Shown piece by piece: positions 44,401 through 55,485 of a stretch of DNA of 64,000 nt (position 1 is the first letter of the stretch; each line of letters starts with the position of its first letter). The stretch spans positions 63,864,001-63,928,000 of the forward strand of contig JAZBRS010000074.1 of assembly GCA_037176725.1 (NCBI GenBank), given 5' to 3'. The stretch is from Posidonia oceanica. Taxonomy: Eukaryota > Streptophyta > Magnoliopsida > Alismatales > Posidoniaceae. Made by a program: the position numbers and the translations under genes. Under the pieces are notes generated by a model that was not told where the DNA came from, made no database searches, and was given only the letters and a program-made list of their open reading frames with translations.

Positions 44401-47290
44401 CTACTGCAGCTCGCCGGACAGTTCTCCTTCTCCGGCGCTGGCTGCTCTTCCTCCGGACACTCCGACCAACAAAGCGAGCCCCGGTTGGTTTCCTGAGCTC
44501 CGCACGGTCGCCGGCCACACCCTCCGCCAGTCCCGCGCATCCTCAGCCTCCCCTGTCGGCGGCCACGAGCTCTGGAAGCCTTGTTCTACAGTGCTCGTCG
44601 CCGTCGACGATCAGCACTGTTCATTTATTTTTCTTAGTATAGTTTTAGATGTAAATATTGCATATCTGCCTTAAGTTTTTTAATTTTTGCGTTTCAGTCC
44701 TCCTGCCATTTATTCTGTTTAGTTTTTAATTAAATACTATGCCAAATTGCAGCTTTTGTTTGTGTTTTCCAGTATTTGCAACCCAGTCCTTTTACTGTGC
44801 TTTTCAGTTATAATGTTTTGCATTTTAGCCCCTCTGCCTCCATTTATTGCATATAGGTCCTGCAGTAGATTATTTAAACTTAATGCATGAAGTTTACCTT
44901 ATAATATTGCATTTCAGACCCCTGTGATTTACTGTTTCTGTATTTAAGTCCATTGCACTGTAGAACTTAGGGTTTATTTTCTTATTTTGCATACTGCATT
45001 GCATATTTTACCTTCTAGTTTTGCATATTTGCATTTAGGTCCATTTTAAATGGACAGTAACTCATGCATGCATTTTTAGCATACTGCATTGCATTTTTGA
45101 CCCTGTTCTTTTTAAAAATTGCACTGTGGTCCTGTTCCCTGATTTTCAGAGCATGTTTTCCATACTAAATTGCATTTTTAGCCCCTGCATGATTTCAAAA
45201 TTACACATAGGTCCTTGCATCTTTCAAAAGTCATGTGAAAAGACCATTTTGCCCCTAGGTTGCATTCTAGCTCCTATGCCTACCAAATTGCATAAAGACC
45301 TTCCACTAGTATTCCCGGACTCCCCAGAACCCTGTTTTCTGAAAAATTTGCATTTTATACCCTAGTTTTTTCAAAATTGCACTCTGACTTCTTTTTGGTT
45401 TCAAAACCTCTCCTAAAGCATACCCTCTTTTTAAAACAACTTCCCGAGCCTAGTTTTTTGCAAAATGAAGCCCAGCCCTCTCCTGTTTTCAAAACCCTTT
45501 CCTGTGAACCCCTGTTTTCTGGAAAATTTGCATTTTTAGCCCCCTTCTTTTTCAAAATGCTTTCAGAACTCCTGGCTTTTCCCAGTTTCTTATCATTGCT
45601 TTTTCTTGCTTTTGCATGCATCCTGCACTCATCTAGTCTTGCATTCTAGCATCCTCTTGCACACACTAAGCACTTTTAGCTCCCTTTCACTTGGGAGGAC
45701 CTTTTTGCACATCCCTAGGACCTCCTGAACACCTAGATCTGTTCTTCTCCCCTGTTCTGGCCCTTCTGCCTTGAAGCTGCGATATCCTTCAATCCGGCCG
45801 TTGGATCTTCTCAAGTAAGCTGCCCAGGCGACCGCGGCGAGGCGCTCTTCGGCATGGACTAGACAAATTTCAGATCAGGCTCCCGGATTTCCAGGTACAT
45901 CCTCCTGAACCCCTGCATTGCATTCATTTGCATGCCATTTGCACAGCTTTCCGTGTTTTCGCTTTCTGTCTCTTTGAGCATGTAGAATAGGGCTTCCCCT
46001 TTCTGCTTGTATCTTCCAATCTCCGTTTCGCGTATTCCTGTGTGTTTTGTGTTGTGTTTTCCCTGGATTTGCCACTTAATGTGACTTTCTATCCCCTTTT
46101 CCACGATCCGATCGCATCGCGAGCTTTGGGCAGCGTGCGAGACACACTGTGGAACGGTTTAGCGGGAAACAGTCGCAAAGAGGTGGTAATCCCTCCGTTT
46201 GCACACTCTCCCCTCTGTAGGTCTTCACACCTACCCTGAGTGGTCCTAAACGACGTCTGTTTTTACACACACGTTGTCTTGCCTCCCCTTTGGCCCCTTC
46301 TAATCTTTTTCTGTATTCTTGCATTTGCATGGCTTTTCCGAGGTTTTTTTGCTTCGCTGTTTTGGCACCGTTCCGCGTGCCTGCCCTTGTTTTGGCACCG
46401 TTTTGCGTGCCCTCCTGTTTTCTTGCCTTGTTTTGCGCGCTGCCTTGCTTTCTCGCTCATTTTGCGTGCCGGTTTTATTCTTTCGCTCCGTTTTGCGCGC
46501 CTTTCTGTTTTCTCGTCCCGTTTTGCGTGCCCATTTGCTCCCTTGTCTTGCTTTCTCGCTTGTTTTGCGCGTCGTTTTCGCTCTTTTGCATCGTTTTGCA
46601 TGCGTTGTTCATTTCTCGCCTCGTTTTGCGTGTTTTGCGCCGTTTTCCCTTGCATGCCGACTGCATTGCATGATTTCCTCGTTGTTTTGCTTTCTCGCCT
46701 GCATTTGCATATAGGGCGGTGATGCTTACTGCCTGGAGTTCTCACGAGCTAGGTCCCGCCTGGTTCGGAACACGGGCAGCGTAGCTGAGCATTTAGAGAG
46801 CACGTTTACTTCCTTGCTTTGTTTCTTCCCACTTAGAGCACACCTTGAGCATTCATTCAGGCATTTATAGGCACATAGGCATTCAATCCTGCATTTCCCT
46901 GCGTATGCGAGCGTAAGCCTAGAAAGACCGATTCTCGGGCGTGTCGGGGGTGCCTAACACCTTCCCCGCGCGTAACAGGAGTCCTTACCCTGTCTTTTGG
47001 CCCGTAATGACCGTACTGCCCTTATCCTAGGCTAGAGTCATCTCATTTGCATTTGCTTGCATTTGTTTTCCTTTGCATTGCTTTGCTTTGCATTTATTGC
47101 TCGGTTTTGCGCGTTAATTCACGCATTACCCCAGTTTTCCTCGTCTTCCGTTAATAGACGTGGTGGCGACTCTGATTTGTCTTATCTTTCCTTTTTCTCC
47201 TCGATTTTAAGTGTTTTCGAGTTGAGCCTCTTCCTCGGATCCAATCGCCGCTAAAAAATAGCGAGCCTGATTCCGATCGGGATCGCTACA
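41435..47290 (+). mobile_element. 3' LTR of element E (5856 bp)
   Basis: Near copy of 19109-24963 with the same internal layout. The 1-bp length difference is an extra C near 44899. It starts TGTTGACACC and ends GATCGCTACA, followed by GACCC. Confidence 0.95.
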
Positions 47291-47295
47291 GACCC
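47291..47295. other. Target site duplication of element E, right copy (GACCC)
   Basis: Matches 19104-19108 exactly. Confidence 0.95.
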
Positions 47296-47660
47296 AAAGC
47301 CACAATGCAGATGCAGATGCGAATGCGGATGCTGATGCCATGCGTGCAATGCGATGCGTGCTAATGCAGGAGTTAGTGCAGAGGTTATGTTAGATGTTAG
47401 TGCAGATGCAATGTATGTCGATGTAGTTATTTACCATGGAATGCTGTTAGTGCAAGAATACGATGCTGATGTAGAAGAGATGCAAACAATGCTGCAGTGC
47501 AATGCATGAGTTCGGGGGTTAGTCTGTCCTCACAGAAGAAATGCTTGACAAGGTTGACGGGCTTGGCATCCGAGCAGTTAGGGCTGCTAGCCCAACAAAC
47601 AGAGGGGGAGACAATTGGACGGTTGTCGACCGAGCAGTTAGGGCTGCCAGCCCGCAGGAG
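47296..47660 (-). other. End of tail of element C, not tandemly repeated
   Basis: GCAT/GATGC-rich words like 7620-7880 of element A in the other orientation. At 47575-47650 a doubled word around GAGCAGTTAGGGCTGC is the minus-strand form of the AACTGCTCGG word in E. No gene seen. Confidence 0.4.
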
Positions 47661-49200
47661 AAACAAGAGCAGCTTGTCCTCGCCTGAGGAAACAAGCAAG
47701 AAAAGAAAGGGGGTGGCAAGCGTGGGCATCGTCTGCACGGAACAAGGCCACACAAGGGCTGATCCTCGCACGAGGATACAGGGCAGGACTCCGAGCATAC
47801 AGGGTCCGAGAAGAGCTTGTCCTCGCCTGAGGAAGCAAGCGGGGGATTCCGCACGGACAGAATCAAAAGGGGGGCTTGTCCTCGCCCGAGGAAACAAGCA
47901 GCAGTCTGACCCGAGCCCCGAGGGTCAGACAAGGGGCTCGTCCCCGGCCAGGGAAACGAGCAGGAGGGAAAGAAGAAAGAAGCTTGTCCTCACCCGAGGA
48001 AGCAAGCACGCGGGACCCCGTCCACACGGAGGGAAGTCACGCAAAAAAGGAAAACAGGCTTATCCTCGCACGAGGACAAGCAGGAGGGGCAGAAGAAAGA
48101 AGCTTGTCCCCGCCCGGGGAAGCAAGCGCGCGGGACCCCGTCCGCATGGAGGGAAGTCACGCAGAAAAGGAAAAAGGCTTATCCTCGCATGAGGACAAGC
48201 AGGAGAGGCAAAAGAAAGAAGCTTGTCTCCCCCGGGGAAGTAAGCGCGCGGGACCCCGTCCGCACGGAGGGAAGTCACGCAGAAAAGGAAAAAGGCTTAT
48301 CCTCGCACAAGGACAAGCAGGAGAGGCAGAAGAAAGAAGCTTGTCCCTGCCTGGGGAAGCAAGTGCATGGGACCCCGTCTGCATGGAGCGGAGCCACGTA
48401 AAACGGAAAAAGGCTTGTCCTCACACGAGGACAAGCAAGAAAGACAAAAGACTTATCCTCGCATGAGGATAAGCAGGAAGGGAAAGGGGAAGGGCAAGCG
48501 TGGGCATCGTCCGCACGGAGCGAAGCCACGCAAGGGCTGATCCTCGCACGAGGATACAGGGCAAGACACCGAGCATACGGAGTTCGAGAAGAGCTTGTCC
48601 TTGCCCGAGGAGCAAGCAGGGGTGCACATACGCTTATCCTTGGCCGAGGAGTAAGCGGCCCTAATCCTCGCCCGAGGAACAGGAAAACTCCATCCGCGTG
48701 GATCTGCGCAAAGCTTGTCCTCGCCCGAGGAAGCAAGCAAAAGGAAAAAGGCTTGTCCTCACCCAAGGAAGCAAGCAGGAGGGACAGAAGAAAGAAGCTT
48801 GTCCCCGCCCGGGGAAGCAAGCGCACGGGACCCCGACCGCACGGAGGGAAGTCATGCAAAAAAGGAAAACAGGCTTATCCTCGCACGAGGACAAGCAGGA
48901 GGGGCAGAAGAAAGAAGCTTGTCCCCACCCAGGGAAGCAAGCGCGCGGGACCCCGTCCGCACGGAGCGGAGCCACGTAGAAAAGGAAAAAGGCTTATCCT
49001 CGCATGAGGACGAGCAAGAAAGACAAAAGACTTACCCTCGCATGAGGATAAGCAGGAACGGAAAGGAGGCGGGCAAGCGTGGGCATCGTCCGCACGGAGC
49101 GAAGCCACGCAAGGGCTGATCCTTGCACGAGGATACAAGGCAGGACACCAAGCATACAGAGTCCGAGAAGAGCTTGTCCTCGCCCGAGGAAGCAAGCAAG
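47660..49200 (-). repeat. About 120-bp tandem array with hairpins (tail of C)
   Basis: GAAGTCAC-like words lie at about 48033, 48153, 48271 and 48391, giving 118-120 bp. Outer parts are longer-period copies. Every unit has hairpins of the type GCTTG-TCCTCG-CC-CGAGGA...CAAGC. The family shares CCTCG/CGAGG stems with the 91-bp array of element A in the opposite strand, consistent with homologous tails. ORFs here are repeat-driven. Confidence 0.85.
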
Positions 49201-49245
49201 AAAGGAAAAAGGGAAAGCGATACCAGAGAGCAGCCCAAAAAGATG

Positions 49246-49273
49246 CCCCTAGTATTAGGGATGATACCAAGGG
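49246..49273 (-). other. Hairpin H1 (element C copy)
   Basis: On the minus strand the arms are CCCTTGGTATCA and TAATACTAGGGG. In minus-strand RNA they form two G-U pairs and one mismatch; in the opposite RNA those two pairs would be lost, so the sense transcript folds better. Confidence 0.6.
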
Positions 49274-49706
49274 ACAGCCGAGGCGCCCCTAGTACCAAAA
49301 GAAAGAAAAGGCAGACAAAACTAACGCGTTTTCCAAGTGAGCAGTTAGGGGTAGCGGCGGTGCATGGATCAGTAGGGTTCTTTGCGCGCATGTTGACTGT
49401 AGAGGGCTTTGCTGCAACTCTCCTGCCAAGGTTGCTGATTGCATGGTGCTTGCGAGGGGACTGTTCTTAGACTTTTTGCGGGGCTACTTCAGGTTGTCTG
49501 CATGGGCTAATGCTCTGAGGTGCTTGATGCAGGTCCTGTAACATTCTGACAGGAACAGATACGCAAATAGGCAAGGCATGCAACACAAACAAATGGCGTC
49601 AAATGTCTTTGTATTGAGTGAATCTCTGGTTACACGCCTCTGATAGGCCAAAAGATACAGCATGGTTCAAGCAAAAAGCTATACAAGCAGATAGCTGCAT
49701 AGACGC
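49274..49706 (-). other. Spacer after the PMD-like gene of C
   Basis: No ORF or repeat recognised, except a GAGCAGTTAGG word at about 49340 that belongs to the recurring tail motif. Confidence 0.35.
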
Positions 49707-50909
49707 TTAGTTGTGCCGGGCCTTCTTTGCTGGACGGGAGTCTAGAAACTGAAGGGCGCCAGGAGGAATCTCGCTGAGGGGCCAGAGTCCTTGCACCTCA
49801 GAGACATACTCAGAAGTACATCCCGAGCCCCTCACAACTGCAATATCAGTGGATTTTACCCCGTGCCGCATCAGGTCTGCTAGCACTGTTGTAGAGGCTG
49901 TTGTGTTGAAGGGGTATGGCTGCATGAGTCTAGGCGTGGTGCTATCAATGAAAGCGCCCTGCTGGTAGCCAAATTGCCGCATAACCCGGATAGGGTGGTA
50001 CTCCACACCTCCGGTGAATCCTGGCAGCACTACGAGCCGCGTATCGCGAGCATCGAAGAACACAGTGAAGGGCTCTGCTGCAGATGGGATGATTCGCCAA
50101 GTTACTGCGTCATCTGTCAGCTCAGATAGCTTCTGATACTCTTCTGGCACAGTCTCTATAGTTCTTGCGTGGCCACTGCTGTAGTATGTTTCAATAGCAT
50201 GCCTCTGAGGGCGCAGGAGGTCCATCTCCAGGTGTGCAGCTAGTCAGATCTGCACAAGCACTCCACAGCCGTGGAACTGACGGCAGCGGTGCACAACGCG
50301 GTCCAGCCCGCGATACATTTCTGCGAGGACGACTGGTGCCAAGTCAATGTGCCGAGTCACCACTGCAAGTACAATCTCGGCAATCTCGATTGCAACCGTC
50401 ATCCTGCCATGCGTGAAGATCAGCTCGCCTAGGAAGCGGACAACGAATCCCTGGAGCCACAGCTTGTCTCCAAGTTTAGCGCGCTTCTCCATAACAGCAT
50501 CAAAGTACTCTAGGTGAAGCAGGGGCGTGGGCCCGCTGGTGCAGATAAGTCTTTACTGAACGCGTTTAACAGAGAGCCCAGTCAGCTGGCTCAGGACCGC
50601 AGCATATCCATCATGCCTCATAAAGATTGGGGGTCCCATAATTGCAGAGAAGTCGCAGATCCGGCGCACCTCCTCAAGCGTAGGAGTCAGCTCCGTCCTG
50701 CCGAAGCGGAAGACGTGATGTGCTAGCTTCCAGAATCTTGCTGCAGCGCATAGGAGGTGCCGGCTCACTTCAACATCTGTTGCTTTCAGAAGTTTAGAGG
50801 GAATCCCCCAAGTGCGCAGCCTCTCGCGATCAGCTTCAGTGAGTTTGCCAACCCACTCTCGCAAGGTATCTGAGCAGTGCATGGGAGTGACCAGAGTTGG
50901 ATAGCCCAT
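49707..50909 (-). pseudogene. Plant mobile domain-like extra gene of element C, two nonsense codons
   Basis: A 400-codon frame from ATG 50909 to stop 49707. Stops interrupt it at 50553-50555 and 50244-50246 (a Trp codon in E). No frameshift is present. It is collinear with 36542-37720: shared stretches include ELTPTLEEVRRIC, YHPIRVMRQFG and SAAEPFT. The C-terminus ends in a basic stretch PAKKARHN, a possible nuclear signal, that E lacks because its frame ends earlier. Keeping one frame over 1.2 kb in two diverged copies points to past selection for protein. Confidence 0.68.
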
Positions 50910-52402
50910 TGCGCAAGAGTGTAAGTGCAGGTTGCTGGTGTAGAGAGCTCAGGTACCTGTAAACAGAGTTGCAGTTCATCAGATCAGGTATAAGCATACA
51001 ACTGGCTGGTAAAGGGCATCATTTCAAAATTAACACAGCAGCTTTAGCAGGTTTAATAGTTAGCATTCAGAGTGCAGATATTTAAACACATTCAGACTAG
51101 GGGCAGCTCTGCTGGGGCAAGTGGTTGGTCGGAGCTCTGGACCAGTGCAGCTTGAAGGAGGTCGGCGCATGCCGGATAGAAGTACTGCCTCAACGCCAGG
51201 CCGAGTTTCGCAAAGCGGGGAGATGGGAGAAAAAGGAAGGACTTATGCTATGCATGCATGCATGGTTTATGCTTAGTATGCGGAGAGATGTGCATGGTTC
51301 ACAATAGATGCTTATAGGTGTATGCATGATTTTGCTTATATGTTGTGGCCCTCAGCATATGGAGTGCTTGGTGCCTGCTATAGAGGAAGAGAGGGGTCCC
51401 TGACTCACTGGACTCTACTCAAGCTCTTAACTTGCTGGTGGCGCTCAGGAAGGGGTTATTTGCAGTGTGGGGGTGGTGGGTGGTGAGGACAGGCTCCAGA
51501 CCAAACTCCCAAGGACCTACACCTACTCTTTTGCAACGTTTTGGCTCCCTCACAGGCATGTAGGTTTCCCCTATCCCTAACTTGGAGGTAGTGGGCACCT
51601 AGCTGGAGTTGGGGAGCTGCTTGCTAGGCCTTGCTGAGTTTAAAGGCTTCGCAGGGTTTGTGGATCCCCCAGGTGCAAACTTTGCTTATCTCTAAGGGAT
51701 TGCGTTGCTTGCTTTTTTTCTTTCTGGAGTTGCTTTTTTTTTGCTTCTTTTCTTTTTGCTTTCTCTCTTTTTTTTTTGCTTTTTGCTTTGCTTTTTCTTT
51801 TCTTCTTTTTTTTTGCAAGCTTCTGCTATCCCAGGCTTAGAGGTAATGGGCGCTGGGGTTTTGAAGTGGATTCGGGGCTCCCAGGTGCTAAGTGATGGGT
51901 CACCTCCGAAGCAGTTTGGAGGGACAGGGTTATGCTACATGCCTCTATCTCTAGGGCCTACTTCTACCTTCGCCTTCTGTTTGCTTTTCTTTTATGCCCA
52001 TGCTCAGACATATTCTTTTATGCTCACATTTGCTCGCACCCTAGCATTTTATCTCCCTCGGGAGGTGCAAGTCCTAAGGGGTTTGGTTGTTTCACCTGTT
52101 CTTATTTGAAAGGTGGCTCCCTCACTAGCTAAGACGCCTAAGTAGTGTCAGGTGAGGCAGGGTAGACTCCTTCCAAAGCAGGGAGCACGTCCGATTTCAT
52201 CATCGGGCCCGATACAATGCATGATTTTTGCAGGAATTTTTTATTTTTGCTGGAGGTATGCAAGAAGAGATAGAGAATGCAAGGCTATATGTAGAGAATG
52301 TGGGAATGCAAGGGACGAGATTGGAATGCAGGGAGAATGTACAAGGAAGAGAAGATGCAAAGGGTAGGATGGAAGGAAATGCTCTGCAAGGTTGGGGCCA
52401 GG
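50910..52402 (-). other. Spacer between integrase and PMD-like gene (element C)
   Basis: Aligns in patches with 35064-36541 of E. It contains a T-rich run at 51710-51830 (A-rich on the sense strand, as in E) and the acceptor-like CTGTTTACAG|GTACCT at 50966-50951. No gene seen. Confidence 0.55.
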
Positions 52403-55400
52403 CTATTGATAGTATTTCTTGAGGTAGCATGCATTGACCGACTCTGACTGCCCAGTCTGATCCATGTCCTCAAGAATCACTGCGCCGCCTGAGAATGCCT
52501 GCTTGACCGCAAAGGGGCCACGCCAGTTGGGTCGGAATTTGCCTTGACCGCCGGGCAAGTGGATGGCTCGCAGAACAAGGTCTCCTGGCTGGAAGCTCCT
52601 GGGTCGCACCTTCTTTAGGTATGCTCTTGCCATCCGCTTCTGGTAGCAACGAGCATTATGCATTGCTTGCAATCTGCGCTCGTCAATCAGGTTAAGCTGG
52701 GCGCAGTGGTCCTCGACCCATTCTGCTTCTTTCAGCTCCGCTTCTCGCAGGATTCGCAGCAAAGGGATCTCCACTTCGACAGGCAGCACTGCCTCCATGC
52801 CATATGCCAGCGAATAAGGGGTAGCTCCTGTAGAGGTCTGCACTGATGTTCTGTACGCCCAGAGTGCGTACGGGAGCTTATCGTGCCAGTCTCTGTGGGT
52901 TTCTGCCATCTTCTTCACTATCTTCACAATGTTTTTGTTGGCAGAATCCACTGCTCCATTCATCTACGGCCGATAGGGTGAGGATCTATGATGCTTGATC
53001 TGATGCTTCTGCAGGTATTCCTCGATCCTCTTTGCAATAAAATTTGGGCCATTGTCAGAGATGACTGCATGCGGAACCCCGTAACGGGTGACAATGTTAT
53101 TTCTGATAAACTTCTCTGTCACCGCAGCTGTGACTGCCTTGTAGGAGGCTGCTTCCACCCACTTAGTGAAATAATCTATCGCTACCAGGATGAAGCGATG
53201 ACCATTCGATGCTGCAGGGTGTATGGCGCCAATGACATCCATCTCCCAGGTGGAGAAGGGCCATGGCGAGGACATGCTATGCAGTTCCTGTGGGGGTGCG
53301 TGCATAAGATTACCATGGATCTGGCAGTTGTGGCATCTACGCACAAACTGGCAGCAGTCTGCCTCCATGGTTGACCAGAAGTAGCCTTGCAACATTATCT
53401 TCTTGGCCAGCAACACTCCATTCATATGCGGACCACAAGTCCTTGCATGAATTGGAGCATAAGCGTGTCGGCCTCTTGCTTGCTTAAGCAACGCAGGAGC
53501 ATCTGGCTATATGATCTTCTGTATAGCTGCCCTGCCCCTAACACATACTTTGATGCCAGACGTGCCAAAGTTCTTCTATGTATTGCTGAGGTGCCAAGCG
53601 GGTGGCTGCCAGACTCAAGGAATGCTTTGATATCGCAATACCAAGGCTGCTCTCTTGCCGAACCTGCCTCCTCTATGCTAATGCAATGCGCAAGCTGCTC
53701 TATGTGTGTAACTAATACATCTACTGCTCGATCCTCAGGTATACTGAGCCAGGATGCCAAGGTCGCTAATGCATCTGCATATGCGTTCCTTGCTCTGTTC
53801 ACATACGAGAAGCGGATGCTTGCAAACTGCTCTATCAGCTTCAGCAGGTGCTCGTGATATGGCACTAACTTTGGATCCTTTGTTCTCCAATCGCCATTCA
53901 CTTGGGAAATCACCAGCATGGCATCACCGTGCACATGCAGCTTCTGCGCCTCATGCTCAAGTGCGACCTTCAATCCCAGAATGCATGCTTCATATTCTGC
54001 TTCGTTGTTAGTGCATTTAAAGGTTAGCTTCCTTGCAAAGGGGATCATCTGCCCCTGCGGCGTAGTCAACACCGCGCCTATGCCTCGACCCTTCTTGTTG
54101 ACAGCGCCATCAAAGTACAACTGCCAATGCTCTAAGTCTTCGGGGTCCTCTTCAGAGTCCTCCATTGCAAACAGGATGTCCTCATCCGGGAACAGCATTT
54201 GGAGAGGCTGGTATTCAGGCAAAGGAAAGTCTGCAAGGTGATCTGCCATGGCTTGGCCCTTCATGGCTCGCTGTGTGACAAAGGTGATGTCGTACTGAGA
54301 CAACAACACTTGCTACTTGACGCATCTGCCCACCATTGCTGGTTTCTGGAAGAGGAACTTGATGGGGTCATGTCGGCATAGGAGCCGGACTGGGTACGCC
54401 ATCATGTAATGCCTCAGCTTTTGTGCAGCCCAGAAGAGGGATAGGCAGGTCTTCTCCATTGTGCTATACCTGGCTTCGCAGTCATTGAATTTCTTGCTCA
54501 GGTAATAAATTGCGTGCTCCTTTCTACCAGATTCATCATGCTGACCCAAGACGGCGCCCATGGAATGCTGGGTGGTAGAGAGGTAGAGAAGCAAAGGTCT
54601 CCCAGGCGTGGGAGGGACCAACATAGGAGGCTTGGTCAGAAGCTGCTTAATCTTGTCTAAGGCGGCCTGGCACTCTTCGCTCCAGTTGATCTGTGCATTC
54701 TTCTTCAGGAGCTTGAAGATCGGTTCGCATATAGGCGTGAGCTGTGCAATGAACCGACTAATGTACTGCAGGCGTCCGAGCAGGCCTCGGACCTCTTTCT
54801 CTGTCCTGGGGGGTGGCATATTCACGATGGCTTTTGCCTTCATCGGGTCAACTTCAATCCCCCTCTGGCTAACAATGCAGCCTAGGAGTTTGCCAGAAGA
54901 TACCCCAAATACGCATTTGCTGGGGTTAAGGCGCAGCTTGTACTTTCTTAAACGGTCAAAGAGCTTCCTTAAGCAGGCAAGATGATCCTCAGGCTCTTTG
55001 GTCTTGGCAATCATATCATCCACGTATACCTCAACTTCTTGATGCATGAGGTCATGGAAAAGTGCAGTCATGGCCATCTGATAGGTTGCGCCAGCATTCT
55101 TCAGCCCAAACGGCATAACTTGATAGCAGAAGACACCCCAAGGGGTGATGAATGATGTTTTCTCCATATCCTCTTCTGCCAATCTGATTTGATTATAACC
55201 AGAGAAGTCGTCCATGAAAGAGAGCATCTTGTGCCCTGCTATATTATCGACCAGGATGTCAATGTGCGGTAGTGGAAAATCATCCTTGGGACTCGCCTTG
55301 TTCAGGTCCCGATAGTCGATGCACATGCGGACTCGTCTGTCTTTTTTGGGCACTGGGACGATATTTGCAAGCCACTCAGGGTAAAGGACGACCTTGAGGA

Positions 55401-55485
55401 AGTTAACACCGTGCTGCTTCATGATCTCCTCTTTGATCATAAGTAGCCACTGCAGTTGCCATCGCCTTAGTTTCTGCTTTACTGG
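52403..55485 (-). pseudogene. pol: RT (most), RNase H domains and integrase of element C
   Basis: Starts at the solo-LTR insertion (55481-55485) and ends with the LKKYYQ terminus at 52403. RT has FMDDFSG and YVDD. The first RNase H lacks its first Asp (L-Y-L-S). The archaeal-type RNase H keeps its four acidic residues. The integrase finger keeps C-H-N-C, which E has lost. Lesions: TAG at 54313-54315 (a Trp in E), a 1-bp loss near 53455, TAG at 52964-52966 (a Gln in E), and Glu to Asp at the third catalytic position (Val-Asp-Ser near 52948). So it is inactive. Confidence 0.85.
55481..55485. other. Target site duplication of solo LTR, left copy (ACTGG)
   Basis: Matches 61599-61603. Removing the LTR and one copy rejoins the RT-region reading frame of element C. 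Confidence 0.93.

Larger units (their letters stand above)
19109..47290 (+). mobile_element. Element E: complete 28.2 kb Tat/Ogre-type retrotransposon
   Basis: Both LTRs start TGTTGACACC and end GATCGCTACA, and a 5-bp duplication flanks them. Internal order: PBS, leader, gag, protease with G-patch, RT, RNase H, archaeal-type RNase H, integrase, PMD-like extra gene, repeat tail, polypurine tract. The order and two RNase H domains fit the Tat lineage, and the size and LTR length fit Ogre-like members. The two LTRs differ by about 27 substitutions (about 23 transitions) and one 1-bp indel by eye in 5855 bp, so insertion is recent. Several lesions make it non-autonomous. It lies in the 3' tail of element C, opposite in strand. 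Confidence 0.95.
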
